Source of the DNA: Cytophagales bacterium
GTDB taxonomy: Bacteria > Bacteroidota > Bacteroidia > Cytophagales > Cyclobacteriaceae
NCBI GenBank assembly: GCA_017303795.1
Contig: JAFLBR010000011.1
Span: 30,166-94,165 of the forward strand
DNA length: 64,000 nucleotides
Direction of reading: 5' to 3'
In this document: in pieces, positions 51,120 to 60,033 of the stretch
Layout: the number at the start of each line of letters is the position of its first letter
Position numbering within the stretch: the first letter of the stretch is position 1
Notes under the pieces: generated by a model
Told to the model about the DNA's origin: nothing
The model's input: only the letters and a program-made list of their open reading frames with translations
Databases searched by the model: none
Made by a program: the position numbers and the translations under genes

Positions 51120-52558
51120 TGGAAAAGATACTGAATTACATTAATGGCGTTTTAACCGAACCGGTTAGCGGTAAATTTTTTAACAACATCAATCCGGCCG
51201 AAGGCAAACCATATAGCCTTGTGCCCGATTCGGGTGCTGAAGATGTTGCCAAAGCAACTGCCGCTGCACAGCATGCCTTTGCAAAGTGGAGTACTTCGGC
51301 AAAAGACCGGTCAGCAATTTTAGTTAAGATTGCTGAGTTGGTTGAACGCGATCTGGATAAGCTTGCTTTGGCAGAAAGTATCGATCAGGGCAAGCCGGTT
51401 ACACTGGCCAGGTCGTTGGATATTCCCCGTGCAGCTGCCAACATTCGGTTTTATGCAACGGCAATTCTCCACGAAAGTGCAACCGCACATTTTACCGATA
51501 ACGAAGCTATCAACTATACACAACATACCCCCATTGGTGTGGTGGGTTGTATCTCGCCCTGGAACTTACCCTTGTATTTGTTTACTTGGAAAATTGCGCC
51601 CGCGCTTGCTGCAGGTTGTACGGTGGTAGCCAAGCCTTCAGAGATTACACCCATGACAGCTTATCTGTTTTCTAAACTTTGTATAGAAGCTGGTTTACCT
51701 GCTGGCGTGTTAAACATTGTACACGGTGTTGGTGCCAGAGCCGGGCAGGCTATTATCGAGCATCCTGAAATTAAAGCCATCTCGTTTACCGGTGGAACTG
51801 TTACCGGCAAAACAATAGCCGCCACTGCTGCGCCCATGTTTAAAAAACTTTCGCTTGAGTTGGGTGGGAAAAATCCAAACATCATTTTTGCCGATTGCGA
51901 TTTTGAAAAAGCAATAAACACCAGCATTCAATCTTCGTTTGCTAACCAAGGCGAAATCTGTTTGTGTGGTTCGCGTATTTTTGTAGAGCGACCGCTTTAT
52001 GAAAAATTTGTAGCGGAGTTTACCGAGCGCACAAAAAAATTAATTGTAGGCGATCCGCTTGACGATGAAACAAACCTCGGGGCGATTGCATCAGAAGTAC
52101 ACCTGAATAAAGTGCTTGCTTACATAGAACTGGCTAAGCAAGAAGGCGGCACTGTAGTTCAGGGTGGTAAACAAGTAAAGCTTGCAGGTCGGTGTGCCGA
52201 TGGTTATTTTCTTGAGCCTACCATCATCACAGGGTTATCGCATACCTGTCGCACCAACCAGGAAGAAATTTTTGGACCGGTAGTTACCATTATGCCATTC
52301 GATAGTGAGGCGGAAGTGTTGGAGTATGCGAATAGCACAACGTATGGATTGGCTGCTACCATCTGGACCGAAAATTTAAAACGGGCGCATCGTATGGCGG
52401 CACTAGTAAAAAGTGGTATTGTTTGGGTAAACTGTTGGCTCCTCCGCGATTTGCGCACTCCGTTTGGTGGTATGAAACAAAGTGGTATCGGGCGCGAAGG
52501 TGGCTTTGAAGCCCTGAAGTTTTTTACGGATGAAAAGAATGTGTGTATTAAACTTTAG
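51119..52558 (+). CDS. Aldehyde dehydrogenase, 2-aminomuconate semialdehyde type
   Basis: The 479-residue NAD-dependent dehydrogenase has catalytic Cys in NQGEICLCGSRIFVE, the general-base Glu in LELGGKNP, and a Rossmann region with ISFTGGTVTGKTI. The C-terminal phrase NCWLLRDLRTPFGGMKQSGIGREGG is the signature of the ALDH8/2-hydroxymuconate and 2-aminomuconate semialdehyde group, not of betaine or succinate semialdehyde enzymes. Together with Kmo, KynU and HaaO it would oxidise decarboxylated 2-aminomuconate semialdehyde; the decarboxylase (ACMSD) is not in the window. pnuC follows after 20 bases. Confidence 0.9.
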   Translation: MEKILNYINGVLTEPVSGKFFNNINPAEGKPYSLVPDSGAEDVAKATAAAQHAFAKWSTSAKDRSAILVKIAELVERDLDKLALAESIDQGKPVTLARSLDIPRAAANIRFYATAILHESATAHFTDNEAINYTQHTPIGVVGCISPWNLPLYLFTWKIAPALAAGCTVVAKPSEITPMTAYLFSKLCIEAGLPAGVLNIVHGVGARAGQAIIEHPEIKAISFTGGTVTGKTIAATAAPMFKKLSLELGGKNPNIIFADCDFEKAINTSIQSSFANQGEICLCGSRIFVERPLYEKFVAEFTERTKKLIVGDPLDDETNLGAIASEVHLNKVLAYIELAKQEGGTVVQGGKQVKLAGRCADGYFLEPTIITGLSHTCRTNQEEIFGPVVTIMPFDSEAEVLEYANSTTYGLAATIWTENLKRAHRMAALVKSGIVWVNCWLLRDLRTPFGGMKQSGIGREGGFEALKFFTDEKNVCIKL

Positions 52559-52578
52559 TAGACCCTTCAGGACTTGAT

Positions 52579-53244
52579 ATGAATCTTTTTGACATCGATA
52601 CCATCCTTATTAAAACTCTGGGCTACCCCCTCAGCTACCTCGAATTTTTCGGAACACTTTCAGGAATTATTGCCGTTTGGTTTTCGGCACGCGCCAATGT
52701 GTGGAGCTGGCCAATTGGTTTAATCAATGTAGTGCTATCGTTTTTTCTTTTTTATCAGGTGCAGCTTTACCCCGATATGTTTCTTCAGGTATTTTTCTTC
52801 ATCACTAACCTTATTGGTTGGTGGCGTTGGAAAAACCCACGCATGGGTGAAGAAGATTTAAAAGCTGAATTGAAAATAAGTTGGATGAACACCCGGCAGA
52901 TGGCCCTTATTACGGCTGCAGGTGTAGCGGGGACATTACTACTTGGTTTCTTTGCGAGCAGGTTACATGAGTTTTTTCCATTGATATTTACAAAGCCCAG
53001 TGCTTCACCGTTTATAGATTCTTTTATTACGGTAATGAGTATTGTAGCTACGTATTACATGATTCAAAAGAAAATTGAATGTTGGATTATCTGGATACTG
53101 ATTGATGTGACGGCTACTTATCTATACTTTGTGCGCGACATTAAGTTTTATAGTTTACTTTATCTGGTACTTACATTTTTGGCTACTTTGGGTCTTTTAC
53201 ATTGGATGAAAGAATACAAGGCATACAGCACCAAACCGGTATGA
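52579..53244 (+). CDS. pnuC: Nicotinamide riboside/mononucleotide transporter PnuC
   Basis: The 221-residue inner-membrane protein has seven predicted helices. It contains the family phrases SGIIAVWFSARANVWSWPIGLIN and NLIGWWRWKNPR, whose tryptophans line the vitamin-binding site, then ECWIIWILIDVTATYLYF. PnuC moves nicotinamide riboside, and relatives move thiamine (PnuT) or riboflavin (PnuX). The next gene is nadR, sharing ATGA with the pnuC stop, which strongly supports nicotinamide riboside. The gene is cotranscribed with the dehydrogenase upstream (20-base gap). Confidence 0.93.
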   Translation: MNLFDIDTILIKTLGYPLSYLEFFGTLSGIIAVWFSARANVWSWPIGLINVVLSFFLFYQVQLYPDMFLQVFFFITNLIGWWRWKNPRMGEEDLKAELKISWMNTRQMALITAAGVAGTLLLGFFASRLHEFFPLIFTKPSASPFIDSFITVMSIVATYYMIQKKIECWIIWILIDVTATYLYFVRDIKFYSLLYLVLTFLATLGLLHWMKEYKAYSTKPV

Positions 53245-54212
53245 TACGTGCCTTGGTAATTGGTAAGTTCATGCCTGTTCATAACGGGCATGTTGCATTG
53301 ATAAAATTTGCTGCAGCCAAAGCCGATGAGGTAATCGTTTCGATGAGTTATACAGCTAACGATCCTATCAATCCTGAACTTCGTTTGGGTTGGATCAAAG
53401 AAATTTTCAAAAATCAAACAAGTATTATTCCCGCTAGCATTGAAGATAACTTTGACGATGACACGCTTGAATTGCCCGAACGAACAAAAATCTGGGCCGA
53501 TGTTATGCGTAAGGCTTATCCGAAGATTGATGTTGTTGTAAGTTCAGAAGTGTATGGCGAACCCTTTGCAGCTAACCTGAATGCACAACATATTTTATTC
53601 GATGCCGATAGAAAAGAAACTCCGGTAGCGGCTTCGCTTATTCACGCCAGGCCTTTTACCTATTGGGATTTTATTCCGCCCGTAGTGCGGCCATACTTTG
53701 TAAAGAAGATTTGCTTTTACGGATCGGAGAGTACGGGCAAATCGTTTATGGCGCAAAAAATGGCACACCTTTACAAAACAGAATTTGTACCTGAGGTGGC
53801 TCGTGAGTTAATAACCAGTAATGACTTCACCGAAGAAGATATTATTAAAATTGGTTACGCACAGCTTGATCGCATTTCTAAAAAAATGAAAACTGCCAAT
53901 AAGGTTTTGTTTTGCGACACCGATACCATCACCACACAAATTTATTCGCAACACTATTTAAAAACTGTGCCTCCTGTTTTGTTCGAGCTTGAAAAACAAG
54001 TTCACTATGATCACTATTTTCTGTTTGATATTGATGTGCCATGGGTGGCCGATCACCTGCGCGATTTGGGTGCTGAACGGGAGAAAATGTTTCAGGTGTT
54101 TAAAGCGGCATTGGATGAGCGAGGTATCGTGTACAAATTAGTACAGGGTGATTTCCAACAACGTGAAAATATTATTCAGGAAGAGATTAATAAAATTCTC
54201 GGGAGCAATTAA
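53241..54212 (+). CDS. nadR: NadR: NMN adenylyltransferase and ribosylnicotinamide kinase
   Basis: The 323-residue protein has an N-terminal nucleotidyltransferase with GKFMPVHNGHVALIKFA (HxGH) and a C-terminal kinase with the Walker A FYGSESTGKSFMAQKM; FCDTDTITTQIYSQ and DIDVPWVADHLRDLG are kinase positions. It phosphorylates imported nicotinamide riboside to NMN and adenylates it to NAD. There is no N-terminal DNA-binding domain as in enterobacterial NadR, so it should not be a repressor. The ATG at 53241 (MIRALVIGK) overlaps the PnuC stop; an earlier in-frame start would lie inside pnuC. Coupled with PnuC for salvage. Confidence 0.96.
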   Translation: MIRALVIGKFMPVHNGHVALIKFAAAKADEVIVSMSYTANDPINPELRLGWIKEIFKNQTSIIPASIEDNFDDDTLELPERTKIWADVMRKAYPKIDVVVSSEVYGEPFAANLNAQHILFDADRKETPVAASLIHARPFTYWDFIPPVVRPYFVKKICFYGSESTGKSFMAQKMAHLYKTEFVPEVARELITSNDFTEEDIIKIGYAQLDRISKKMKTANKVLFCDTDTITTQIYSQHYLKTVPPVLFELEKQVHYDHYFLFDIDVPWVADHLRDLGAEREKMFQVFKAALDERGIVYKLVQGDFQQRENIIQEEINKILGSN

Positions 54213-55144
54213 AATTTGAGCTCTTTCCCTTGCTTAGGAAAAACAAACTTTACCCCCAACACATTATTCTCTGTCAATTGTTTTTTGATAACAGATTCGC
54301 GATTGCCGAGCGGTTTCATGTGCGTAATTACTACGTTTAAATTTTTAAGCGTTCCGCTGCCGCTGATTTTTTCTAATGCCAATAATTCTTCCAGTAGCAA
54401 CGCTGGAGTAAGATGCCCGAACAAAGCGTTATCGGGTTGCTCGCTGGCAAATGAAACCTCAATAAAGATAGCTTTCAGTTTATTACTTTGAATCAAGGGT
54501 GCAATGGCATGCCAGAGTTGTTGCAACTTGTCGCTCTTTTCAATCCGGTCGCAGCCGGTATCGCCTAAATAAAGTAGATAGTTCTCACCACTTCGTACCA
54601 GAAAAGCCGTGCTCTCATTTGGCGAAACATGACTCAACACAAAAGACGTAACAAACATGGAGGTGTTGTGTAATGGTATTTCTTTACCGGGCACCAGTGT
54701 TTGATACGTGTATTTGTTAAGCGTTGGCGGCTCACCTTCATTTCCAAAATTGGCCCAACTCTTCCAGCTAAAATGTTTCTCTTTCAAAACCGATAAACAA
54801 CTTTCAATACCATAAATATATTTAGCCGAATCTTCGGGCGAGTTGGTAATTAGTCCGTTTACATGATCGAAGTGTGGATGCGAAATCAGATAACCTTTTA
54901 TATGCTTCCGCTGAAAAGCGGTGGCATCACCTTTCCAAACTTTATACTTTATAGCCTGACGGATACCTGCATAAATAGTACCGGCATCCAAGCAAACATA
55001 ATTCTGTGTTCCGCCAGTCGCTACTGCATAAGCCGATAAGTTACTTTCATCGCTGCCACCCTTAATCCCCAAAGGCACAACGGTAAAAGCTGGTTGTGCA
55101 AAACAAACCGTGGTGGTAAAGCAGAGAATAAAAAGTATTTTCAT
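54209..55144 (-). CDS. Exported class II 3',5'-cyclic-nucleotide phosphodiesterase
   Basis: The 311-residue protein has a signal peptide (MKILFILCFTTTVCFAQ) and a metallo-beta-lactamase fold with GYLISHPHFDHVNGLI (HxHxDH), a later His (FVLSHVSPNES), Asp (YLGDTGCDR) and FIEVSFASEQPDNALFGHLTP. This is the class II phosphodiesterase family (yeast PDE1, Vibrio CpdP), which hydrolyses cAMP or cGMP; CpdP is periplasmic, as expected here. A longer GTG start at 55162 is possible but gives a worse signal peptide. It is convergent with nadR and overlaps it by four bases. The substrate is inferred. Confidence 0.85.
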   Translation of the reverse strand: MKILFILCFTTTVCFAQPAFTVVPLGIKGGSDESNLSAYAVATGGTQNYVCLDAGTIYAGIRQAIKYKVWKGDATAFQRKHIKGYLISHPHFDHVNGLITNSPEDSAKYIYGIESCLSVLKEKHFSWKSWANFGNEGEPPTLNKYTYQTLVPGKEIPLHNTSMFVTSFVLSHVSPNESTAFLVRSGENYLLYLGDTGCDRIEKSDKLQQLWHAIAPLIQSNKLKAIFIEVSFASEQPDNALFGHLTPALLLEELLALEKISGSGTLKNLNVVITHMKPLGNRESVIKKQLTENNVLGVKFVFPKQGKELKF

Positions 55145-55173
55145 TTTTAAAAATATTCGCACACGCTAATTAG

Positions 55174-56430
55174 TTAAAGCTTTTCCAATTTCATATTCAG
55201 CAACTGAATTTCCGAAGCAGATTGTGTTAGTGAAATAGCTTTTTCGTAATGGAGCCGTGCTGCGGCTGGATTATTCAGTTTGATATAAAAATCGCCCAGC
55301 GCAGCATGGTAAATAGAATGGTTTTCTAATTCTTTTATTGTTTTTAGAAAAGCTAATCCGGCCTCGGCATTTTTTGCGAAGCCAATTGCAATGGCTTTGT
55401 TCAATTCAACTATCGGATCGGACTTTATTCCGGAAAGCAATTCATACAGCATGAGGATATGTTCCCAGTTAGTAGCTTCGAATGAAGTTGCGCGTGCATG
55501 CGTGCCGGCAATGGCAGCCTCCAGGTGATACTCGCTTAAGTTTTCACTGGTGGAGGCAATGTCCATGTACTCATTTCCTTTCTGAATAAGTGCCTGATTC
55601 CACTTTGCGCGATTTTGATTTTGCAGTAACACAATATTTCCAGCGTCATCCATGCGGCTCTCTGCCCGCGAAGCCTGGTAACACATCAGCGCAAGCAAAG
55701 CGTTTGTTTCAGCATTGTTTGTAATTGGGTTTCGAGTAAGTAACAAACACAGTCGCATAGCCTCTTCGCACAAATCATGACGAATCAATTTATCCGGATG
55801 CGTGGAGTTATAGCCTTCACTAAACAAAAGATAGAGTGTGTGCAAAACGGTGTTTTGCCGGTTGGTAATGTTTGCAACCGAAATTTGTTCCAGTTCAATA
55901 CCTTCAGTTCGTATTTTTTCGCGGGCGCGATAAAGACGTTTGGTTATGGTTTCATCCTGCGTTAGAAAACTATGGGCAATTTCGGAGATACTTAATCCGC
56001 AAAGCGTTTTTAAAACTAAGGCAATTTGCGATTCGTATGGAATGCTGGGGTGGCAACACGCAAACATCATACGCAGTTGACTGTCTTCAATCTCATGTTC
56101 AAATAATCTGTTGATGGTAGGCGCAAGTGTCCACTCCGAGCGAAAAGCTTTTGCCAACTCCGCTTCAATGTGCGCATGTGTGTTCCGTTGCCGGATTACA
56201 TCAATTGCTTTTCGTTTGGCTACGGTATAAAGCCAGGCCGTTGGGTTTTCCGGAATGCCTTTTATCTTCCAGACATGAAGTGCTTGCAAGAGCGTGTCTT
56301 GCACAAGGTCTTCGGCAAGCTGCAGTTCGCGTAAGCCAACCATGCGCGTAAGCACAGCAGCCATCTTTCCCGCCTCATGGCGAAAAAGATGGCTGACTAA
56401 TTGGTGAACACTTTGCTCAGGCATCTTCAA
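55174..56430 (-). CDS. ECF42-type RNA polymerase sigma factor with TPR-like C-terminus
   Basis: Residues 1-175 are sigma2 and sigma4 (DLVQDTLLQALHVW, NPTAWLYTVAKRKAIDVIRQR; LSISEIAHSFLTQDETITKRLYRAREKIR). A long C-terminal extension of helical pairs follows, as in the ECF42/SigJ-like COG4941 group (NTVLHTLYLLFSEGYNSTH, YHAALGDFYIKLNNPAAARLHYEKA). ECF42 factors lack an anti-sigma factor and are controlled through the extension and by neighbouring DGPF proteins. The DGPF gene is directly upstream, 33 bases away. No TPR-binding target is visible. Confidence 0.92.
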   Translation of the reverse strand: MKMPEQSVHQLVSHLFRHEAGKMAAVLTRMVGLRELQLAEDLVQDTLLQALHVWKIKGIPENPTAWLYTVAKRKAIDVIRQRNTHAHIEAELAKAFRSEWTLAPTINRLFEHEIEDSQLRMMFACCHPSIPYESQIALVLKTLCGLSISEIAHSFLTQDETITKRLYRAREKIRTEGIELEQISVANITNRQNTVLHTLYLLFSEGYNSTHPDKLIRHDLCEEAMRLCLLLTRNPITNNAETNALLALMCYQASRAESRMDDAGNIVLLQNQNRAKWNQALIQKGNEYMDIASTSENLSEYHLEAAIAGTHARATSFEATNWEHILMLYELLSGIKSDPIVELNKAIAIGFAKNAEAGLAFLKTIKELENHSIYHAALGDFYIKLNNPAAARLHYEKAISLTQSASEIQLLNMKLEKL

Positions 56431-56463
56431 AAATAGATTTAAAATGCCTTAAACGATAATAAA

Positions 56464-56808
56464 CTACATATTATCAAACTTGATTACCTCGCGGATTTCG
56501 ATGGTGCCACCCAACTCAAAGTCGGGGTAATCTTTGGCAAGTTCAGTGGCCTCGGCCAGGTCTTTGGCTTTAATTACAAAGTAGCCACCTACAATTTCTT
56601 TGCTTTCGGCAAATGGACCATCGGTAACTGTTTTTTTAATGCCGCTAATCTTTTTGCCACCAGGCAGCAAGGCTTCGCCAGAATCATAACGACCCTGACT
56701 CTGAAGTTTTTTTACCCACGCAAACCACTTTTCCATTCCGGCTTGTTGTTGCTCGGGCGAAAGATGGCTGGCATCGCCACCAATAAAGATGAACATGTAC
56801 TTTTCCAT
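56464..56808 (-). CDS. DGPF (YCII-related) partner protein of the sigma factor
   Basis: The 114-residue protein has a ferredoxin-like YCII fold: MEKYMFIFIGGDASHLS, the DGPF motif in KTVTDGPFAESKEIVGGYFVI, then DLAEATELAKDYPDFELGGTIEIREV. DGPF proteins are encoded beside ECF42 sigma factors, usually as members of the regulon. The start is ATG 56808; an open frame extending to 56931 would put a spurious 41-residue leader before it. It sits 33 bases upstream of the sigma gene and probably shares its promoter. Confidence 0.9.
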   Translation of the reverse strand: MEKYMFIFIGGDASHLSPEQQQAGMEKWFAWVKKLQSQGRYDSGEALLPGGKKISGIKKTVTDGPFAESKEIVGGYFVIKAKDLAEATELAKDYPDFELGGTIEIREVIKFDNM

Positions 56809-56905
56809 AATTTTTTGATTTTGGTTATTAATTATAGCGCTATGACGGGCGAGGGCAGCCAATCTGGACAAGCCCAGAATTTTTTTTAATGATCTGCCAG
56901 CAGAA

Positions 56906-57787
56906 TTACTTTCCGGCAAATTTGCTCTCAAAAACTTCTACACATTTGCGATCCTGCAACGTAACAAAACAGGTTTTCCCTTTTCGGCCACCAAAAGCAA
57001 TGTTGCTGGTTTTCTTGCCCTTGAACTGAACGGTGTGGGTTACCTCACCATTTGGATTCAGCACATCAACCTGCCCGGCACCGTAACGGGTAACATAAAG
57101 ATTTCCTTCGTTATCGCACTTCATGCCATCAAATCCGTGGTCGGGATATTCTTTAAACAACGTTTTGTTGGAGAGATTGCCAGCAGCATCAACATCAAAC
57201 TTCCAGATTTTACGCTGCACACTTTCGTTTACGTAAAGTATTTTTTCATCTGGGCTTAAGGTAATTCCATTAGTGGTGCCCATGCTATCGGCCACTATCT
57301 GGTGTTGACCATCCGCATCAATGCGCCAAACTTGTCCGGTGCTTGCTTTCCAGTTGGGGTCCGATGCAAAAATCTGATCGCGACTATTAATGCACAAATC
57401 ATTGGGCTGATTGAACAACGAATCATGTACAAAAACAGAAACTGCTTTTGTACTCATGTCCACCTTCAAAATATTGTGACCGGTGAAATCGGCCAAAAGC
57501 ATGTCGCCATTTGAATTAAACTGAATGGCATTAGCTGTGCTGCCTGCGGGTAGCGTAAGAAATAATTCTACGTTACCATCATCATCCACCACACCAATGG
57601 TTCCGTCTTTCTGAAAGTTCACTACATACAATTTCCCATCGTGATAGTTTGGGCCTTCGCAGTTTCCGGTAAACAGATTTTCCTGAGTAAAGTCTTTGGC
57701 TTTAAACTTTTTCTTTTTGGTAGTTGTGAAAACGACCAACAGCGAAATAAAAATCGGGATAAAAAAGATGGGAAACTTTTTGTTCAT
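56906..57787 (-). CDS. SMP-30/gluconolactonase-family protein, membrane-anchored
   Basis: The 293-residue protein begins with one uncleaved-looking hydrophobic helix (FPIFFIPIFISLLVVFTTT) and a lysine-rich stretch, so it is probably anchored with its beta-propeller in the periplasm. Metal-site residues fit the family: NCEGPNYHDGKLYVVN (Glu), QPNDLCINSRDQIFASDPNW (Asn, Asp), TNGITLSPDEKILYVNESV and FDGMKCDNEGNLYVT. It would hydrolyse sugar lactones. It overlaps the MFS transporter gene by ATGA on the minus strand, so uptake and oxidation of a sugar or uronate are likely linked. Confidence 0.88.
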   Translation of the reverse strand: MNKKFPIFFIPIFISLLVVFTTTKKKKFKAKDFTQENLFTGNCEGPNYHDGKLYVVNFQKDGTIGVVDDDGNVELFLTLPAGSTANAIQFNSNGDMLLADFTGHNILKVDMSTKAVSVFVHDSLFNQPNDLCINSRDQIFASDPNWKASTGQVWRIDADGQHQIVADSMGTTNGITLSPDEKILYVNESVQRKIWKFDVDAAGNLSNKTLFKEYPDHGFDGMKCDNEGNLYVTRYGAGQVDVLNPNGEVTHTVQFKGKKTSNIAFGGRKGKTCFVTLQDRKCVEVFESKFAGK

Positions 57788-59046
57788 ACTTTTCCAGCTT
57801 TATAACCCTTTAGTGAATAATATAAAATGTACAGGTACAAGGGCATCAACACCCAGTATCCTGTTTGCCGATTGGTTGCATCGGCAATAGCACCATATGC
57901 TAATGGTAACAATCCGCCACCTACAATACCCATAATCAACAAAGCAGAACCAATCTTGGTAAACTTGCCAAGGTTATTGATTGCCAATGGCCAAATGGAA
58001 GGCCACATTAATGAATTAGCGAAGCTCAAAAGAACCACAAAGCCTATCGAAACCCAACCGCTGGTTAGAATGGCCGCAACACCAAATACTAAACCCAGTA
58101 TAGCACTGATTACAAGCGCACTTCGCTGCGATAAATATTTTGGAATGGTTGCAATACCAAGTACATACCCCACGCTCAAAGCAATTAAACTATAAATGCT
58201 AAACATACCCGCAGTTTTAAGATCAAACCCCTGGTATTGGCCATACAAGCCAATAGTATCAATAGCAATTACTTCAACACCCACATACATAAAAATACAT
58301 ATAGCACCCAGTATCAGATAGGGAAATTGAAACACAGAGGTTTTATTTTTTGCACTGGATTGATCTTCTCCGGCAGCATCATCTTCCGGATTAACCTCCG
58401 GCAGGTTAGCCTTCAGAATTAATAAGGCGAGTATGCATAATACCACCGCCATAATGATATATGGCGTAACAACCCTTGAAGCCAGAATGTCTAATTCCAT
58501 TTCAAGTTCGGCACCTTGCAGGTTTTGAATTTTTGCAGAAAGTTCTTTGGTGTCGCTAAAGAGCAGTTCAACTAAAACAAATATGCCAATCATGCCCGCC
58601 ACCTTATTGCAAATGCCCAAAATGCTGATTCGCTTAGCAGCACTTTCTATTGGCCCTAGCATGGTTGCGTACGGGTTTGATGCGGTTTGAAGAAGCGCAA
58701 GCCCCGTGCTTTGAACAAAGAAGCCAAGCAGAAATATTGGGAAAGCTCTTGTGTTAGCAGCGGGTATAAAAATCAATGAGCCTATCGCCATTACAAATAA
58801 TCCCAGCGACATGCCTTTGGTAAAGCCAGTCTTTTTTAAGATCATAGAAGCGGGTATGGCCATAAAGAAATACGAACCATAGAACGCCACTGTAACATAG
58901 TATGCCTGAAAATCGGTTAGTTGGCACGCTTGCTTTAAGAATGGTATGAGTACGCTGTTCAGCCATGTAACAAAACCGAAAATGAAAAACAACGCACCAA
59001 TAATGGTTATCGACATTACATAATTAGACGAGCGGGCCTGGGTCAT
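57784..59046 (-). CDS. FucP-like MFS sugar:H+ symporter
   Basis: The 420-residue inner-membrane protein has twelve predicted helices. The opening FIFGFVTWLNSVLIPFLKQAC is the FucP/GluP family signature, and LLQTASNPYATMLGP is the conserved helix-4/5 phrase of that group (fucose, galactose, glucose or N-acetylglucosamine permeases). It ends with GYWVLMPLYLYILYYSLKGYK. Sugar specificity cannot be read from sequence. It is the first gene of the minus-strand set MFS-SMP30 and is divergent from the nucleotidyltransferase gene 82 bases away. Confidence 0.92.
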   Translation of the reverse strand: MTQARSSNYVMSITIIGALFFIFGFVTWLNSVLIPFLKQACQLTDFQAYYVTVAFYGSYFFMAIPASMILKKTGFTKGMSLGLFVMAIGSLIFIPAANTRAFPIFLLGFFVQSTGLALLQTASNPYATMLGPIESAAKRISILGICNKVAGMIGIFVLVELLFSDTKELSAKIQNLQGAELEMELDILASRVVTPYIIMAVVLCILALLILKANLPEVNPEDDAAGEDQSSAKNKTSVFQFPYLILGAICIFMYVGVEVIAIDTIGLYGQYQGFDLKTAGMFSIYSLIALSVGYVLGIATIPKYLSQRSALVISAILGLVFGVAAILTSGWVSIGFVVLLSFANSLMWPSIWPLAINNLGKFTKIGSALLIMGIVGGGLLPLAYGAIADATNRQTGYWVLMPLYLYILYYSLKGYKAGKV

Positions 59047-59080
59047 AGGGTAGAGGGTTAGACTTTAATAAGTAAACTTC

Positions 59081-59088
59081 TATTTTTG
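59081..59088 (+). promoter_or_regulatory. TAnnTTTG promoter box of the nucleotidyltransferase gene
   Basis: A perfect TATTTTTG in the 82-base gap between two divergent genes, 40 bases before the start at 59129. The minus-strand partner must use another element, which is not clear. Confidence 0.45.
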
Positions 59089-59128
59089 CACCTTGTAAAA
59101 CAATAGGCAACCTTTAATTCTTTAAATT

Positions 59129-60031
59129 TTGAAACAGCAAAAATTCTCTTTATTGGTGATGGCAGCCGGTATGGGTAGCCGGTATGGTGGCATTAAACAA
59201 ATAGATGGCTTTGGCCCCAATGGCGAAACCATTATGGAGTACTCGCTCTACGATGCCATTCGTGCGGGCTTTGGCCGGATTGTGTTTGTGGTGCGCGAAG
59301 AGATTAAAGAAACTGTTAAAGAAATTTTTCTGCCCAAGTTGCAAGGCAAAGCCGAAGTACATTTTGTGGTGCAGTCGCTGGAGAAGTTTGTGCCGGCAGA
59401 ATTTCAGCCGGTGGATAGAAAAAAACCGTGGGGCACAACACATGCCATGTTGTGCGGCAAAGAAGTGATTGACGGCCCGTTTGCGGTAATCAATGCCGAT
59501 GATTTTTATGGTCGCGAAGCATTTGAATCGCTGGCTGCATTCTTTCGTACGGCTGGGGCCGATCATCATGCCATGGTGGGTTATACTTTAAAAAATGTGT
59601 TGAGCGATCACGGCAGTGTTTCGCGCGGTGTGGCTACTGCCGATGCACAAGGGTTGCTAACCGGTATGCGCGAACTGACTACCATTGTGCGCGAAGGCGA
59701 TAAAATTATCTCCAAGACAAAGGAAGGCGATGAAGAGTTGAATTCTGTTGCACCTGTATCGATGAACTGCTGGGGCTTTCAACCTGGCGCTTTTGAATTA
59801 TCTGAAAAAATGTTTGCTGAGTTTGTGGCGAAAAATAGTCAAAACCCTTCGGCTGAGTTTTACATTGCCTTGATGGTAACGGAGCTGATCAGTCGTGGGT
59901 TGGGTAAAGTGCAGGTGCTGCCCGGTGGTAAAACCTGGTTTGGTGTAACGTATAAAGAAGACAAAGAAACGGTATCGCAAAAAATTAAGGACCTGGTACA
60001 ACAAGGCGTTTACCCGGCTAAGCTCTGGTAA
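59129..60031 (+). CDS. Sugar nucleotidyltransferase
   Basis: The 300-residue protein has the RfbA/GlmU-like NTP-binding fold: LLVMAAGMGSRYGGIKQIDGFG at the N-terminus (nucleotide loop with GxGxRxG and a nearby Lys), INADDFYG (metal-binding Asp), then GGKTWFGVTYKEDKETVSQ at the end. It should join a sugar 1-phosphate to a nucleotide. The start is TTG at 59129, the only one giving the complete first strand; the first ATG (59158) is inside the loop. The following gene, two bases on, encodes a kinase of the kind that makes sugar 1-phosphates, so together they form a salvage route. Confidence 0.9.
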   Translation: MKQQKFSLLVMAAGMGSRYGGIKQIDGFGPNGETIMEYSLYDAIRAGFGRIVFVVREEIKETVKEIFLPKLQGKAEVHFVVQSLEKFVPAEFQPVDRKKPWGTTHAMLCGKEVIDGPFAVINADDFYGREAFESLAAFFRTAGADHHAMVGYTLKNVLSDHGSVSRGVATADAQGLLTGMRELTTIVREGDKIISKTKEGDEELNSVAPVSMNCWGFQPGAFELSEKMFAEFVAKNSQNPSAEFYIALMVTELISRGLGKVQVLPGGKTWFGVTYKEDKETVSQKIKDLVQQGVYPAKLW

Positions 60032-60033
60032 AC

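Noticed and set aside
56809-56931. N-terminal extension of the DGPF protein
   Set aside because: The extra 41 residues have no family counterpart, overlap the end of the SMP-30 gene and precede an ATG that matches the known domain start.
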